Source: Thermococcus sp. CX2 | GTDB taxonomy: Archaea; Methanobacteriota_B; Thermococci; Thermococcales; Thermococcaceae | NCBI RefSeq assembly: GCF_012027555.1 | Contig: NZ_SNUQ01000002.1 | Span: 1-64,000 of the forward strand | Length of the DNA: 64,000 bases | Reading direction: 5' to 3' | Part shown: piece by piece, positions 26,440 to 35,206 of the stretch | How the letters are laid out: the number at the start of each line of letters is the position of its first letter | How positions within the stretch are numbered: position 1 is the stretch's first letter | Translations under genes and position numbers: made by a program | The notes under the pieces: generated by a model | Seen by the model: only the letters and a program-made list of their open reading frames with translations | Told to the model about the DNA's origin: nothing | Database searches by the model: none

Positions 26440-27351
26440 TCAGATGGGGACGTTTATGCCGAGCTTCTCGACGAGCTCCTTGTAGCGGTTTCTAACAGTG
26501 ACCTCCGTGACGTGAGCAACCTCCGCCACTTCTCGCTGAGTCTTCTTCTCCCCCTCCAGCAGGGAGGCGACGTATAAAGCAGCCGCTGCCAAACCTGTTG
26601 GCCCCTTTCCGCTGGTTATGCCTCTCCTGATGGCCTCCTGGAGTATCTCCTTGGCGCGCTTTTTAGTTCTCTGGCTCACGCCGAGGGCATCGCCGAAGCG
26701 GTCGACGTACTCTACTGGACTGGTCGGCCTGAGGTTCAGGCTGAGGCCCCTCGCGAGGAAGCGGTAGCTCCTGCCTATTTCCTTCTTTGTAACCTTGGAA
26801 ACAGCCGCTATCTCATCGAGCGTCCGCGGAATGCCCTCTATCCTGCAGGCGGCGTAGAGGGCGGCTGAAACCATTCCCTCGATTGACCTTCCGCGGATGA
26901 GCTTCTTCATGACGGCCTTCCTGTAGAGCGAGGCGGCGACCTCCTTAACGCGCCTCGGCAGCATCATCTGGGCCGCCATCCTGTCGAGCTCGCTCAGGGC
27001 GAATGCCAGGTTACGCTCGGCGGCGTCGTTTATCCTCATCCTGCGCTGCCACATCCTCAGCCGGCGCATCTTGGTGCGGTACATTCCCGTAATCTGGTTG
27101 CCGTGAATGTCCCTGTCGCGCCAGTCTATATCCGTGGAGAGGCCCTTATCGTGGATCATCAACGTCATGGGCGCACCGGTCCTGGCGCGCTTCGCCCTCT
27201 GGTCGGGGTCAAAGGCGCGCCATTCGGGGCCCTCATCAATGACGTTCTGCTGAACGACGTAACCGCAGACAGAACAGACGATTTCGCCTCTCCGCGGATC
27301 GTAGAACAGCTTATCGGAGCCACAAATGGGACAAACATTCTTATCAGCCAA
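26440..27351 (-). CDS. tfb: Transcription initiation factor IIB (TFB)
   Basis: A 303-residue general transcription factor that bridges TBP, BRE DNA and RNA polymerase. The zinc ribbon has C7, C10, C26 and C29; the B-reader/linker is [20 protein letters not shown]; two cyclin-like repeats follow ([20 protein letters not shown]..., and [14 protein letters not shown]-like region [20 protein letters not shown]), ending [16 protein letters not shown]. No ATG is available near the N-terminus; the frame opens with TTG at 27351 after GGGGGTGAGAGC, so a TTG start is likely. It lies 6 bp after gar1. Confidence 0.96.
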   Translation of the reverse strand: MADKNVCPICGSDKLFYDPRRGEIVCSVCGYVVQQNVIDEGPEWRAFDPDQRAKRARTGAPMTLMIHDKGLSTDIDWRDRDIHGNQITGMYRTKMRRLRMWQRRMRINDAAERNLAFALSELDRMAAQMMLPRRVKEVAASLYRKAVMKKLIRGRSIEGMVSAALYAACRIEGIPRTLDEIAAVSKVTKKEIGRSYRFLARGLSLNLRPTSPVEYVDRFGDALGVSQRTKKRAKEILQEAIRRGITSGKGPTGLAAAALYVASLLEGEKKTQREVAEVAHVTEVTVRNRYKELVEKLGINVPI

Positions 27352-27357
27352 AAGCTC

Positions 27358-27672
27358 TCACCCCCTCTTTCTGGGGGCAGGGCGTCTTTTCTTCCCAGCC
27401 TTGGAGGGCTTTCTCTTCTTTCCGTGATTCGTCTTGGCCTTCTTGCGTTTGGTATCGACGTAGAGCAGAGCCCCGACGTAATCCTCGGGGTTCCTGACAC
27501 GAGGTTTAACAGCTACGTAGGGCCTCTCAACAGGCCCAAAAACATCCTTCACTACCCCAACCACCGTAAGCTTCTTATCCACCACGGGCTCGTTGAGCGA
27601 GGGAACCCAGTCAGTGCGCAGAATTAAAAACCCCTGCTTCGCGTAGTGAGAAACCTTGCCTAGGCGCTTCAT
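27358..27672 (-). CDS. gar1: H/ACA RNP protein Gar1
   Basis: A 104-residue component of the H/ACA guide ribonucleoprotein that, with Cbf5, Nop10 and L7Ae, makes pseudouridine in rRNA. The beta-barrel part is visible in MKRLGKVSHYAKQGFLILRT, DKKLTVVGVVKDVFGPVERP and YVAVKPRV, with a lysine/arginine tail from about residue 78 (KRKKAKTNHGKKRKPSKAGK). The gar1-tfb pairing is one I recall from other Thermococcales. GGGGTGGGGCT precedes the ATG. The upstream 120 bp is a divergent promoter with several TATA-like sequences. Confidence 0.9.
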   Translation of the reverse strand: MKRLGKVSHYAKQGFLILRTDWVPSLNEPVVDKKLTVVGVVKDVFGPVERPYVAVKPRVRNPEDYVGALLYVDTKRKKAKTNHGKKRKPSKAGKKRRPAPRKRG

Positions 27673-27794
27673 AGCCCCACCCCAAAAGGAACATCCTTTT
27701 AAGCTTTTCGCTTTTAGGTTTATAAACTTTTCGGCGAATTTCCAAAAGGTTTTTATTTAAGGCGCTCTTTATATTTAAAGTTAGGCGGGGTCAA

Positions 27795-28640
27795 ATGAAG
27801 TGCCTTCTCGTGGGTCATCTCACAGTTGACATCATAGCCAAGGGTTCAACCAACGAACGGCGAATCGGGGGCGGTGCCTATTACTCCGCGCTCGCGCTGG
27901 CAAATTTCTGCGAGGTCGAGATACTAACCAGTGTGGGCAGAGATTTCCCGGGAGAATGGCTGGACGGCCTCAGGGAGAGGGGAATAAAAGTAAAGGCCAT
28001 CCCCTCAGAGAAAAGCACCACCTACGAGCTCCGCTATTCGGACGGGAACACGAGGACGCTGAGGCTCCTCGGTAGGGCCGAGCCGATAACCGAAGTTCCT
28101 CACAACCGCTATGACATCGTAATACTCAATCCCGTTGCCAACGAGATTCCTCCAGAAACCGTTGAAGCGTTCAAGGAAAGGGCGGACTTCCTAGTAGCAG
28201 ACGTCCAGGGGTTCATAAGGGCCCCCCAAATCGGGGAGGTCAAGCTCATTTCCATTGATGCCTCTTTCCTCAAAGGCATTAAGGTTCTCCACGCGGACAT
28301 CTCTGAGATTCCCTACCTGAAAAGTCTCCAGCCAAAAGACGTTGAGGTTTTGCTGGCTTCCAACGGACCAGAGCCCGGAAGGGCTTACCTGAGGGGTGAA
28401 GAATACACCTACAGACCGGTTGAGTTTGACGTGGAGGAATCCACTGGAGCCGGGGACGTCTTCCTCGCTTCCTTCAGCTACTTCTACAAGAGCTGCCCCT
28501 TCATCCAGGCTCTCAAGAGGGCAAACGCTTTCACGGGGCTGTTCCTGGAGAGGAGGAGCTTTGATTTCTCCATGGAAGAGGTGGGCGAGCTGGCGAGGAG
28601 GGTGAAAGTCGAGAAAAGTGAGGGTGTTTCTCAACATTGA
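27795..28640 (+). CDS. PfkB-family sugar kinase, probably myo-inositol 3-kinase
   Basis: A 281-residue ribokinase-like kinase. N-terminal MKCLLVGHLTVDIIAKGSTN and RRIGGGAYYSALALANFCEV bind the substrate; the anion-hole/catalytic motif is ESTGAGDVFLASFSYFY with Asp of GAGD as base. Overall it is strikingly similar, as I recall it, to the characterised Thermococcus kodakarensis myo-inositol 3-kinase (YYSALAL, VPSE-TTTYEL, DIQGFIR- and LLSNGPEPGKA-like segments). That enzyme makes inositol 3-phosphate, the same compound that MIPS makes. TATA-like CTTTATATTTAAAG is at 27767-27780. Family assignment is firm; substrate is inferred. Confidence 0.88.
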   Translation: MKCLLVGHLTVDIIAKGSTNERRIGGGAYYSALALANFCEVEILTSVGRDFPGEWLDGLRERGIKVKAIPSEKSTTYELRYSDGNTRTLRLLGRAEPITEVPHNRYDIVILNPVANEIPPETVEAFKERADFLVADVQGFIRAPQIGEVKLISIDASFLKGIKVLHADISEIPYLKSLQPKDVEVLLASNGPEPGRAYLRGEEYTYRPVEFDVEESTGAGDVFLASFSYFYKSCPFIQALKRANAFTGLFLERRSFDFSMEEVGELARRVKVEKSEGVSQH

Positions 28641-28644
28641 AAAC

Positions 28645-28652
28645 TATAAAAG
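28645..28652 (+). promoter_or_regulatory. TATA box before the C/D box sRNA and Nudix gene
   Basis: TATAAAAG, centred at about 28648, predicts a transcript start near 28673, five bases before the C box of the sRNA. The same transcript would carry the Nudix gene that starts at 28735. Confidence 0.6.
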
Positions 28653-28672
28653 CCCCCACGGGAACTATTCTC

Positions 28673-28730
28673 GACCGATGATGAAACGTCAGCATGCTGA
28701 AGATGATGAAAAGGGACTTAACTGAGGTGG
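28673..28730 (+). ncRNA. C/D box small RNA (2'-O-methylation guide), embedded in the Nudix 5' leader
   Basis: The boxes are ATGATGA (C, 28678-28684), CTGA (D', 28697-28700), ATGATGA (C', 28703-28709) and CTGA (D, 28722-28725). Both spacers, C-D' and C'-D, are exactly 12 nt, and D' to C' is 2 nt, which is the archaeal consensus geometry. By the box D plus five rule, the D guide predicts methylation of the G in target UUAAGUCCC and the D' guide the C in CAUGCUGAC. A TATA box sits 25 bp before the predicted 5' end. Box D overlaps the first two bases of the Nudix ribosome binding site GAGGTGGTGAT, so the same RNA may act as guide and as mRNA leader. The ends are estimated. Confidence 0.85.
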
Positions 28731-28734
28731 TGAT

Positions 28735-29244
28735 ATGGACAGGTACGTTCTCCTCGTAAAGGCCCCCAAGGGGCTGGACATGGAACCCATAAGGGAAGAG
28801 CTCAAGGCTTTTCTCGAAGAAAAACATCCAGAGCTAAAGGTTGGGCTCCACAGATGCATAGGCCTGACCGTTGATCTCGTCATCCTATACCGCGAGGGCA
28901 TTGTTCTCGTGAAGAGAAAGAACGAGCCCTTTAAGGACCACCTGGCCCTGCCGGGGGGCTTCGTCGAGTACGGCGAAACGGTAGAGGAAGCCGCGGTGAG
29001 GGAGGCAAAGGAAGAGACCGGTCTCGATGTAAAGCTCCTCCGCCTTGTCGGGGTCTACTCAGACCCGAACAGGGATCCAAGGGGACACACGGTGACGGTG
29101 GCCTTTTTGGCCTTCGGCAGGGGGGAGCTCAAGGCAGGGGACGATGCAAAGGAAGTCGTGGTTGTTCCAATCGATGAAGTTAAGAAAGTCCCCCTCGCCT
29201 TCGACCACGCGAAGATTATAGAGGATGCCCTGTCGCTGGGGTGA
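28735..29244 (+). CDS. Nudix hydrolase (ADP-ribose pyrophosphatase-like)
   Basis: A 169-residue protein. The Nudix box is complete: [20 protein letters not shown] followed by ETGLD (GX5EX7REUXEEXGU), near residues 75-97. The box is preceded by LPGGF with the usual LALP, and [20 protein letters not shown] is the first strand pair. An N-terminal segment of about 40 residues ([20 protein letters not shown]) precedes the Nudix fold and is unusual for a minimal Nudix enzyme. Such enzymes cleave nucleoside diphosphate linked compounds. Strong GAGGTGGTGAT before ATG; leader contains the C/D sRNA. The next gene starts 5 bp after its stop. Confidence 0.9.
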   Translation: MDRYVLLVKAPKGLDMEPIREELKAFLEEKHPELKVGLHRCIGLTVDLVILYREGIVLVKRKNEPFKDHLALPGGFVEYGETVEEAAVREAKEETGLDVKLLRLVGVYSDPNRDPRGHTVTVAFLAFGRGELKAGDDAKEVVVVPIDEVKKVPLAFDHAKIIEDALSLG

Positions 29245-29248
29245 TGAC

Positions 29249-29602
29249 ATGATCGAGATTCCAGAGTTCGGTAGGATAATCGTGGACGGGAAGGAATACA
29301 CGTACGATATAGTGGTCTACCCCAGCGGCAGGGTGGAGCGCAGGAAGAAGGAGATAAGCAAGAAAAAGCACGGCACGAGCCACAAGCTCGACCCGGAGGA
29401 GCTGAGGGAGTACCTCACAGAGGACTTTGACGTTCTCGTCGTTGGGACCGGCCTCTGGGGTATGCTCTCGCTCCTACCGGAGAGCAGAGAGCTCGTCAAG
29501 GACAAAGAAATCATCGAGAGCCCAACGCCAGAGGCGGCCGAGCTCTTCGAAAAGCTGAGAAAAGAGAAGAGAGCCCTTGGGATATTCCACGTCACCTGCT
29601 GA
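29249..29602 (+). CDS. MTH938/AAMDC-like (DUF498) protein
   Basis: A 117-residue small alpha/beta protein. The family pattern is IPEFGRIIVDGKEYTYDIVVYPSG (first 20 residues shown only in part), then DVLVVGTGLWGMLSLLPE and IIESPTPEAAELFEKLRKE, ending ALGIFHVTC. The VVGTG loop followed by a helix and the terminal H-x-T-C are family hallmarks. Members include mitochondrial complex I assembly factors and archaeal proteins without defined function. GGTGATGAC precedes ATG 29249 and it lies next to the Nudix gene, likely cotranscribed. Confidence 0.85.
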   Translation: MIEIPEFGRIIVDGKEYTYDIVVYPSGRVERRKKEISKKKHGTSHKLDPEELREYLTEDFDVLVVGTGLWGMLSLLPESRELVKDKEIIESPTPEAAELFEKLRKEKRALGIFHVTC

Positions 29603-31058
29603 CGGCCTTCAGAAAAACGACAACTCCAGCGAGGGCCAAGGCTAGCGTGTACCAGTAGCCGAAGAGGAACCAGACGGCACTGACTGTTCCAAGGGCTATT
29701 CCGTTGAGTATCATGAGGACTATAACGTCGCCCACGTTCGTCTCTGGCAGGGAGAGCTCTTTCTCACCGCGGTAGAAGTAGACCATGGCCAGCGAAGACG
29801 TCATGAGGGGCAGAACTACAGCCGCCGGGAGGAGCCTCACGAGGGATGGATTAAGGTAAGCGGCCACCGCAACCAGAAGAAAACCTGCCGATACCGGAAC
29901 GGCGTTCATCGTTATCAGCTTTCCCCTGACAAACTGGCTGGGAGTTATGGGCAGGCTTTGAAGAACCTCAAAGGCCAGTCCGTCTATCTTAAGCACCGTA
30001 TCGACCCCGATGGAGCCCATCCAGGCTATCATGAAGAGAACTGGCATAATGGCCTGCTCACTCGTTCCGCCCTCGCTCAGCACGCTCAAAGCCGTGGGGA
30101 GGACTATGAAAATAGGAAGTATTAGCCCGACGAGGAGAGCGCTCTTCCGGAAGACTATTTTAAAGTCCTTCACAGCAATTGCCAGCGCAGGGGGGAGCGT
30201 TTTGGCCTTAAAGACTGTACTGCCACTCTGCGACACGATCCTGCCCTCGCCCATTCCCTCCCAGAGCCTTCCAATCACCGCAAGGTAAACGGGAACGAGC
30301 ACCGCAACGTAGCCGAGGAGCATTAGAACCGAGGTAAGTGGTTCCAGTATAGACGTCACGGAGAAAGGGTAGGCTATGGCGTAACGGGAAAACAGACCCG
30401 CCAGCTCCTCGTAGTGCTCAGAGACGTAGGCCTGGAGATAGTTTATCGCGTAGAACATACCGATGAAGAGCAGAATCCCAATCGCCCTGGCGAGGGTTTT
30501 GAGGCCCGAGAACCTTCCGCCGACACTCGTGCGGAGGCCGAAGAGCGAGAAGATTACAAGCCCCAGGGTATGGCCCAGGAACGCGCCGACGACGACCCAG
30601 AGCAGGCCAAGAAAGCCAACAATGCCGTAGCTGAGCGTGAGGAAAGCCACCGCTGGGAGCATAGCCACCAAAGCCGGGACGTTGTCAACCATGAGGAGCA
30701 GGCTGAGATACTTCGCGCCAGTTTTGATGGGGAGCGGTTTCAACGGCTCGAAGATTCCCATAGAGGTTGCGTAGGAAGCGTTGACGGCTGTCGTGTAGAG
30801 GGCCATCACGAAGGGGAGCATCGCGTAGGTGGAGAACACCACTACCGCCTTGAACTCGTCATCGGCGGAGTTAACCGCCATCCCAATCATAAAGCCGAAA
30901 AGTAGAAAGACCGCGGACTGGAAAATGACGCCCCTAACCAGATCCCCGCTGGTCTTCAGCTGTTTCGCGAGCTTTTTGGGATCGCTCGCTATCTGAGGGT
31001 TGTTCTTCAGCCTTCTATAGTGAAGCTCCTTATAGAGTATCCTCACAATCTCAAGCAT
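29592..31058 (-). CDS. ABC-2-type transporter permease
   Basis: A 488-residue membrane protein with about 11-12 hydrophobic segments in two groups (residues 40-260 and 290-480), the usual arrangement of ABC-2 exporter subunits. No peptidase or binding domain is present. It is cotranscribed with the ATPase gene just upstream (stop 31067, start 31058), and AGGTGGGAGC precedes the ATG. The substrate is unknown; families of this type export drugs, lipids, polysaccharides or sodium. It overlaps the DUF498 gene by 11 bp, tail to tail. Confidence 0.83.
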   Translation of the reverse strand: MLEIVRILYKELHYRRLKNNPQIASDPKKLAKQLKTSGDLVRGVIFQSAVFLLFGFMIGMAVNSADDEFKAVVVFSTYAMLPFVMALYTTAVNASYATSMGIFEPLKPLPIKTGAKYLSLLLMVDNVPALVAMLPAVAFLTLSYGIVGFLGLLWVVVGAFLGHTLGLVIFSLFGLRTSVGGRFSGLKTLARAIGILLFIGMFYAINYLQAYVSEHYEELAGLFSRYAIAYPFSVTSILEPLTSVLMLLGYVAVLVPVYLAVIGRLWEGMGEGRIVSQSGSTVFKAKTLPPALAIAVKDFKIVFRKSALLVGLILPIFIVLPTALSVLSEGGTSEQAIMPVLFMIAWMGSIGVDTVLKIDGLAFEVLQSLPITPSQFVRGKLITMNAVPVSAGFLLVAVAAYLNPSLVRLLPAAVVLPLMTSSLAMVYFYRGEKELSLPETNVGDVIVLMILNGIALGTVSAVWFLFGYWYTLALALAGVVVFLKAVSR

Positions 31059-31066
31059 GCTCCCAC

Positions 31067-31828
31067 CTAAAGGGTCTCCTTAAGGGCCTGAACAACTGCG
31101 AAGACCTCATCTTGACTCTCCGTCAGCTTGAGGAACACATCCTCTAGGCTCTCCTCGTGGGCGAACTCTTTGAGCTCATCCACCGTCCCCTCGGCTATTA
31201 TCTCGCCGTTGTAGATGACCCCGACGCGGTCGCAGAGCATCTCCGCGAGCTGGAGGACGTGCGTCGAAAACACTATGCTCCTCCCTTCGTCCTTGAACTG
31301 GATGAGGAGCTCCCTCAGGATTCTCGCGCTCCTTGGATCGAGGCCGTTCATGGCCTCGTCGAGGATGAGCACCTTGGGGTCGTGGAGGAGTGCACTTATG
31401 AGGGAGATCTTCTGTTTGGTTCCAAAGCTGAGCGAACCTATGAGCTCTCCGAGATATTTTTCGATGCCGAAAGCCCTGGCAAGGGTGGTTACCCTCTCCT
31501 CAAGCTGCTCCCGTGGAATCTCCCTCACGCTGCCGATGAAGTTGAAGAACTCAACTGGGGTGAGGCTCTCGTAGAGGGCTGGAGTTTCCGGAACGTAGCC
31601 GGTTATCTCCTTTACACGGAGCGGGTTCTCACCAACGTCGATACCATCCACCAGAACCCTGCCGGAGGTGGGTTTCATTATTCCAGCGAGAATCTTCAGG
31701 GTTGTTGATTTTCCACTCCCGTTGGGTCCGAGGAGGCCGTATATCTCGCCGTCTTTGACGGTGAAGCTTATTCCCCTAACCGCGCGCGTGGCGCCGAAAC
31801 TCTTAACTAGGTTCTCGACTTCAATCAC
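31067..31828 (-). CDS. ABC exporter ATP-binding protein
   Basis: A 253-residue ABC ATPase. Walker A is GPNGSGKST, the Q-loop region reads GYVPETPALYESLTPVEFFN, the signature is LSFGTKQKISLISALL (an LSxGxKQK variant common in ABC-2 exporters), Walker B is VLILDEAMNGLD, and the H-loop is VFSTHVL. The start is GTG at 31828, after GGGGGAGGGGT. TATA-like TTTATTAAA lies near 31859-31867. It forms a two-gene operon with the permease. Confidence 0.93.
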   Translation of the reverse strand: MIEVENLVKSFGATRAVRGISFTVKDGEIYGLLGPNGSGKSTTLKILAGIMKPTSGRVLVDGIDVGENPLRVKEITGYVPETPALYESLTPVEFFNFIGSVREIPREQLEERVTTLARAFGIEKYLGELIGSLSFGTKQKISLISALLHDPKVLILDEAMNGLDPRSARILRELLIQFKDEGRSIVFSTHVLQLAEMLCDRVGVIYNGEIIAEGTVDELKEFAHEESLEDVFLKLTESQDEVFAVVQALKETL

Positions 31829-32057
31829 ACCCCTCCCCCAACTAAAAGCCGGGCGATCTTTAATAAACCTTGTTGGTTGGATGACTTTTCACTGAAGAAA
31901 CTCTTAAAATAGGAGATAGCCAGAATTGCATAAAATCCAAACCTTCGCATGGGGCTTAATTTCTTTTCTTACGATTAGTCTAATCGTGTTGAAACTATAG
32001 GGGACAAAGCACTTGGAAAACAGATGAAAACAAAAGACAGACCCTGAAAAGCTCAAA
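31829..32057. other. 229-bp intergenic region with a 17-bp palindrome
   Basis: It lies between the end of the Dph6 gene and the start of the exporter ATPase gene, both minus strand. A TATA-like TTTATTAAA at 31859-31867 serves the exporter. ACGATTAG-T-CTAATCGT (31971-31987) is a perfect inverted repeat. T-rich tracts at 31959-31970 (minus strand A-rich) are not a clear terminator. No ORF is supported. Confidence 0.45.
31971..31987. repeat. 17-bp perfect inverted repeat
   Basis: ACGATTAG and CTAATCGT flank a single T. It may be an operator for the exporter operon 110-140 bp away or a structure at the end of the Dph6 transcript; only its symmetry is seen. Confidence 0.5.
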
Positions 32058-32744
32058 TCATTTCTGAGCGTCCTTCCACTCCAAATGAGCCCCCTTGACA
32101 ATCAGCGTTCCAGAATAGCTGCACTCGTCCCACCGCTTCTCTACCTCGTCGAAAACGACCCTAGCTTTGAAAAACGGCGCATCCCTCACGAAGGTCTCGA
32201 ACTCGCCCCCCTCGCCAGCGACGTGGATGCCGTACTTCTCGTTAATCTTGATGAGCTCTTCCAGGGCTTTCTCGTCTACTTTCCTGCCAAGCCATTTCTC
32301 GTCGAGGCCGTAGGCTGAGACTCCAACAAAGACGACGTCAAAAATCTCAATTATCTCCCGCATATAGTCGACTGGGTCTCTGTGCCACGCCGGAGCAAAG
32401 CTCTCCAGGCCAAGCTCCTCCGCAACCCTGTCCACTCTTTTCTTTTGATACTCGCTCGCCAAAGCCCCCGCAACAACGCCGTCTATCCTAAGGCCCTCAA
32501 GAACCTCCTTCAGGTCTTCCACTTCCTTCTCCTTCTCACCGCTTGTGAAGCCCTTGACGAGGGGAATCCCTATCGCCTTCGCCTGGAGCTCTGTGAGATG
32601 TATATTCGGCACGTGGTACATGTAGCTGTCTTCCCTCTCGCTCACCATCGAGACGAGGTATTTGACCTCAAACCCCTGCTTGAGGGCCCAGTAGAGGGCG
32701 TAGTTGGAGTCCTTTCCACCGGAATAGAGCACTGCAACGCGCAT
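32058..32744 (-). CDS. dph6: Diphthine--ammonia ligase (Dph6-like, PP-loop ATPase)
   Basis: A 228-residue enzyme for the last step of diphthamide formation on elongation factor 2. The PP-loop is [16 protein letters not shown] at residues about 6-20. The typical second motif is [20 protein letters not shown], then [13 protein letters not shown], and the C-terminal [16 protein letters not shown] is the family-specific hallmark. ATG 32744 follows GGTGGGAGAG; an upstream GTG at 32753 lies in that sequence. It is divergent from IPCT/DIPPS with about 95 bp between starts. Confidence 0.9.
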   Translation of the reverse strand: MRVAVLYSGGKDSNYALYWALKQGFEVKYLVSMVSEREDSYMYHVPNIHLTELQAKAIGIPLVKGFTSGEKEKEVEDLKEVLEGLRIDGVVAGALASEYQKKRVDRVAEELGLESFAPAWHRDPVDYMREIIEIFDVVFVGVSAYGLDEKWLGRKVDEKALEELIKINEKYGIHVAGEGGEFETFVRDAPFFKARVVFDEVEKRWDECSYSGTLIVKGAHLEWKDAQK

Positions 32745-32790
32745 CTCTCCCACCCGAAAGTTTTAAATCACCCACGGTTAATTTAATCTT

Positions 32791-32805
32791 AGGATTTCTA
32801 ATCCT
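32791..32805. promoter_or_regulatory. Inverted repeat AGGATT-TCT-AATCCT in the dph6/IPCT-DIPPS divergent promoter
   Basis: The repeat ends about 6 bp before a TATA-like CTTAAAAG (32812-32819) of the IPCT/DIPPS gene, where BRE and regulator sites normally lie. It shares the AGGATT/AATCCT arms with the repeat at 4057-4070, but the centre is one base longer. Confidence 0.4.
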
Positions 32806-32839
32806 GACGAACTTAAAAGGCCTTAAAAAGGTGATGCCA

Positions 32840-34114
32840 GTGGTGCCAGAGAGAGCAGTGATTCTCGCGGCTGGCCTGGGAAGCAGGATGGGCGGAAAGC
32901 CTAAGGGCCTGCTCAAGGTGGCCGGCAGGGAGATAATTTACCGAACGATGAGAACGCTGGAAGAGCTTGGAGTTTCCAGGTTTGTCATCGTCACCAATAC
33001 TCAATATTCGAATCTCTACAAAGAGTTCGTCGAGCGAAATGGCTTCAACGCCGAGATAGTAATCAACTCCGAGCCGGAGCGGGGCAACGGCTACTCGCTT
33101 CACCTCGCCCGTGAGAAAGTCAGGGGGCGGTTCGTCCTCGTCATGAGCGACCACGTCTATTCAGAGGCCTTCTTAGAGGCGGCTGTAAAAGGAGAGGGTT
33201 TAATAGCCGACAGAGAACCAAAATGGGCCGATGTTGAAGAGGCCACCAAGGTCAGGGTGGAAAGCGATAAAGTTGCTAAGATCGGAAAGGACCTCCACGA
33301 GTGGGACGCCGTTGATACCGGCTTCTTTGTGCTAGACGAGAGCATCTTCGAGGTTACTTCAGCGCTGGCGAGTGAAAAGGAAAGCTTTGAGCTGAGGGAA
33401 GTCGTTGAAAGGGCCAAGTTGAAGGTTACCTTCATTGACGGCCTCCACTGGATAGACGTTGATATGCCAGAGGACATAAAACGCGCGAGGAGGATGCTCG
33501 TCAAGGCGGCCGTAAAGGGTACCGGCGACGGCTTTGTGTCCAGGCACCTCAACAGGAAAATCTCCACCTGGGTAAGCGCCCTGCTTGTTGATTTCGTGAG
33601 CCCCAACACAATGACAGTCCTCACGTTCCTCTTCGGCCTTCTTTCAGCACTGCTAAACCTCTGGAATCCGGCAGTAGCCGGAATAGCATACCAGATAAGC
33701 TCAATCCTCGACGGTGTTGATGGCGAGCTGGCTCGAGCGAGAATGCAGGCGAGCCGCTTTGGAGGCTACGTGGACTCAGTCCTCGACCGCTACGTGGACG
33801 GGGCATTTTTAGCTCTGCTCGCATACTCAACGCTAAGCGAACCAGTTTGGTGGCTTGTAGCTCTGCTGGCCCTCTTAGGCTCAGTTATGGTGAGCTACTC
33901 CACAGAGCGCTTCAAAGCGGCCTACTGCAAGGATGCTTACAGAGTCGTTCCAGCGCTTCGATACCTACCGGGCAAGAGGGACGAGAGGATATTTTTAACG
34001 ATGATCCTGCTCTTTCCTGGCCAAGTTAAGGCTCTCTTTGCCCTCCTGGCAGTTTTGACGAACCTCCGGGTTGGTCTCACGGCCTATCTCATATGGAGAA
34101 AAGAGAGAAGCTAA
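32840..34114 (+). CDS. Bifunctional CTP:inositol-1-phosphate cytidylyltransferase / DIPP synthase
   Basis: A 424-residue fusion for synthesis of the thermolyte di-myo-inositol phosphate. The N-terminal nucleotidyltransferase (residues about 1-230) has [20 protein letters not shown] and [10 protein letters not shown]; it makes CDP-inositol. The C-terminal membrane CDP-alcohol phosphatidyltransferase has [20 protein letters not shown] then [14 protein letters not shown], the DGxxAR...GxxxDxxxD motif, with about six helices; it joins CDP-inositol to inositol-1-phosphate giving phosphorylated DIP. GGTGAT at 32830-32835 plus four bases suggests the GTG at 32840 as start; GTG 32831 and ATG 32834 are alternatives. 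Confidence 0.93.
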   Translation: MVPERAVILAAGLGSRMGGKPKGLLKVAGREIIYRTMRTLEELGVSRFVIVTNTQYSNLYKEFVERNGFNAEIVINSEPERGNGYSLHLAREKVRGRFVLVMSDHVYSEAFLEAAVKGEGLIADREPKWADVEEATKVRVESDKVAKIGKDLHEWDAVDTGFFVLDESIFEVTSALASEKESFELREVVERAKLKVTFIDGLHWIDVDMPEDIKRARRMLVKAAVKGTGDGFVSRHLNRKISTWVSALLVDFVSPNTMTVLTFLFGLLSALLNLWNPAVAGIAYQISSILDGVDGELARARMQASRFGGYVDSVLDRYVDGAFLALLAYSTLSEPVWWLVALLALLGSVMVSYSTERFKAAYCKDAYRVVPALRYLPGKRDERIFLTMILLFPGQVKALFALLAVLTNLRVGLTAYLIWRKERS

Positions 34115-35196
34115 GATTCAAGGAATTCCAGGGCTTTCTCCGTCTTTCTATCGAAAAGGACAATTCTATCCTCCCTGATCCTGACCGTTACCTCCTCCCC
34201 AAAGCGGAAGTGCTCTCCCTCCGGTGCGAATACCTTAACGTGGGCCCCATTGAATGAAACCGTAACTATCTGCTCCCTACCCAAGGGTTCAAAGGAGTAA
34301 ACGGCACCTTTTAATCCCTCGGCCTCTCCCCTAACGACCTCGGCATCATGGGGCCTGAAGCCGAGTATAACCTCCTCAACGTTGATCCTTTTCACAAGCT
34401 CCCGGTACTGCGCCGGAACCGGAATTCTATTACCGTAAACATTGAGGTGCTCATTCTCAACCTCCGCATCGAGGAAGTTCATGGGCGGGCTTCCAAGAAA
34501 ACCGCCGACGAAGCGGTACTTGGGACGGTAATAAACGTCGTCCGGGTCCCCGACCTGTAGTATCTTTCCCTCCCTTATCACGGCTATCCTGTCGGCCATG
34601 GCCAGAGCCTCGGCCTGGTCGTGGGTTACGTAGACGGCCGTTATGCCCAGCTCCTTCTGGAGCCTCTTGAGCTCTGCTCTCACCTCCAGCCTGAGGAGAG
34701 CATCGAGGTTGCTGAGGGGCTCATCGAGGAGGAGGACGTCCGGTTCCTTGACGAGGGCCCTCGCTATTGCCACGCGTTGCTGCTGGCCGCCGCTCAGCTG
34801 CCAGGGATACCTGTCGAGGAGCTTCTCTATGCGGAGCATCTCGGCTACTTCTCTCACCTTCCGCTCGATCTCGTCCTTCGGAGCCTTTCTCAGCTCAAGG
34901 GGGAAGGCGATGTTGTCGAAGACCTTCATGTGGGGATAGAGCGCCCAGTTCTGGAAGACGAGTCCGACGTTCCTGTCCTTCGGGGGGACGTCAGTTATGT
35001 CGCGTCCGTCAAAGTATATCCTCCCGCTCGTTGGTTTATAGATTCCAGCTATCGTGTAGAGGAGCGTCGACTTCCCGCTTCCGCTCGGCCCGAGGAGGGC
35101 CATGAACTCCTTGTCCTCTATCTCAAGGCTTATGCCCCTAAGGGCTGTGAAATCACCGAACTTCTTCGTGATGTTTTCCAGGGTTATCCTGACCAT
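34111..35196 (-). CDS. ABC importer ATP-binding protein (MalK/UgpC-type)
   Basis: A 361-residue ATPase of the carbohydrate-uptake CUT1 group. Walker [10 protein letters not shown], signature [16 protein letters not shown], Walker [12 protein letters not shown] and H-loop [11 protein letters not shown] are complete. The C-terminal TOBE/MalK-type domain starts near residue 235 ([24 protein letters not shown]). ATG 35196 follows GGTGGTGGAT. Last gene of a four-gene importer operon (binding protein, two permeases, ATPase); its end overlaps the IPCT/DIPPS end by 4 bp. Confidence 0.93.
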   Translation of the reverse strand: MVRITLENITKKFGDFTALRGISLEIEDKEFMALLGPSGSGKSTLLYTIAGIYKPTSGRIYFDGRDITDVPPKDRNVGLVFQNWALYPHMKVFDNIAFPLELRKAPKDEIERKVREVAEMLRIEKLLDRYPWQLSGGQQQRVAIARALVKEPDVLLLDEPLSNLDALLRLEVRAELKRLQKELGITAVYVTHDQAEALAMADRIAVIREGKILQVGDPDDVYYRPKYRFVGGFLGSPPMNFLDAEVENEHLNVYGNRIPVPAQYRELVKRINVEEVILGFRPHDAEVVRGEAEGLKGAVYSFEPLGREQIVTVSFNGAHVKVFAPEGEHFRFGEEVTVRIREDRIVLFDRKTEKALEFLES

Positions 35197-35206
35197 ATCC
35201 ACCACC

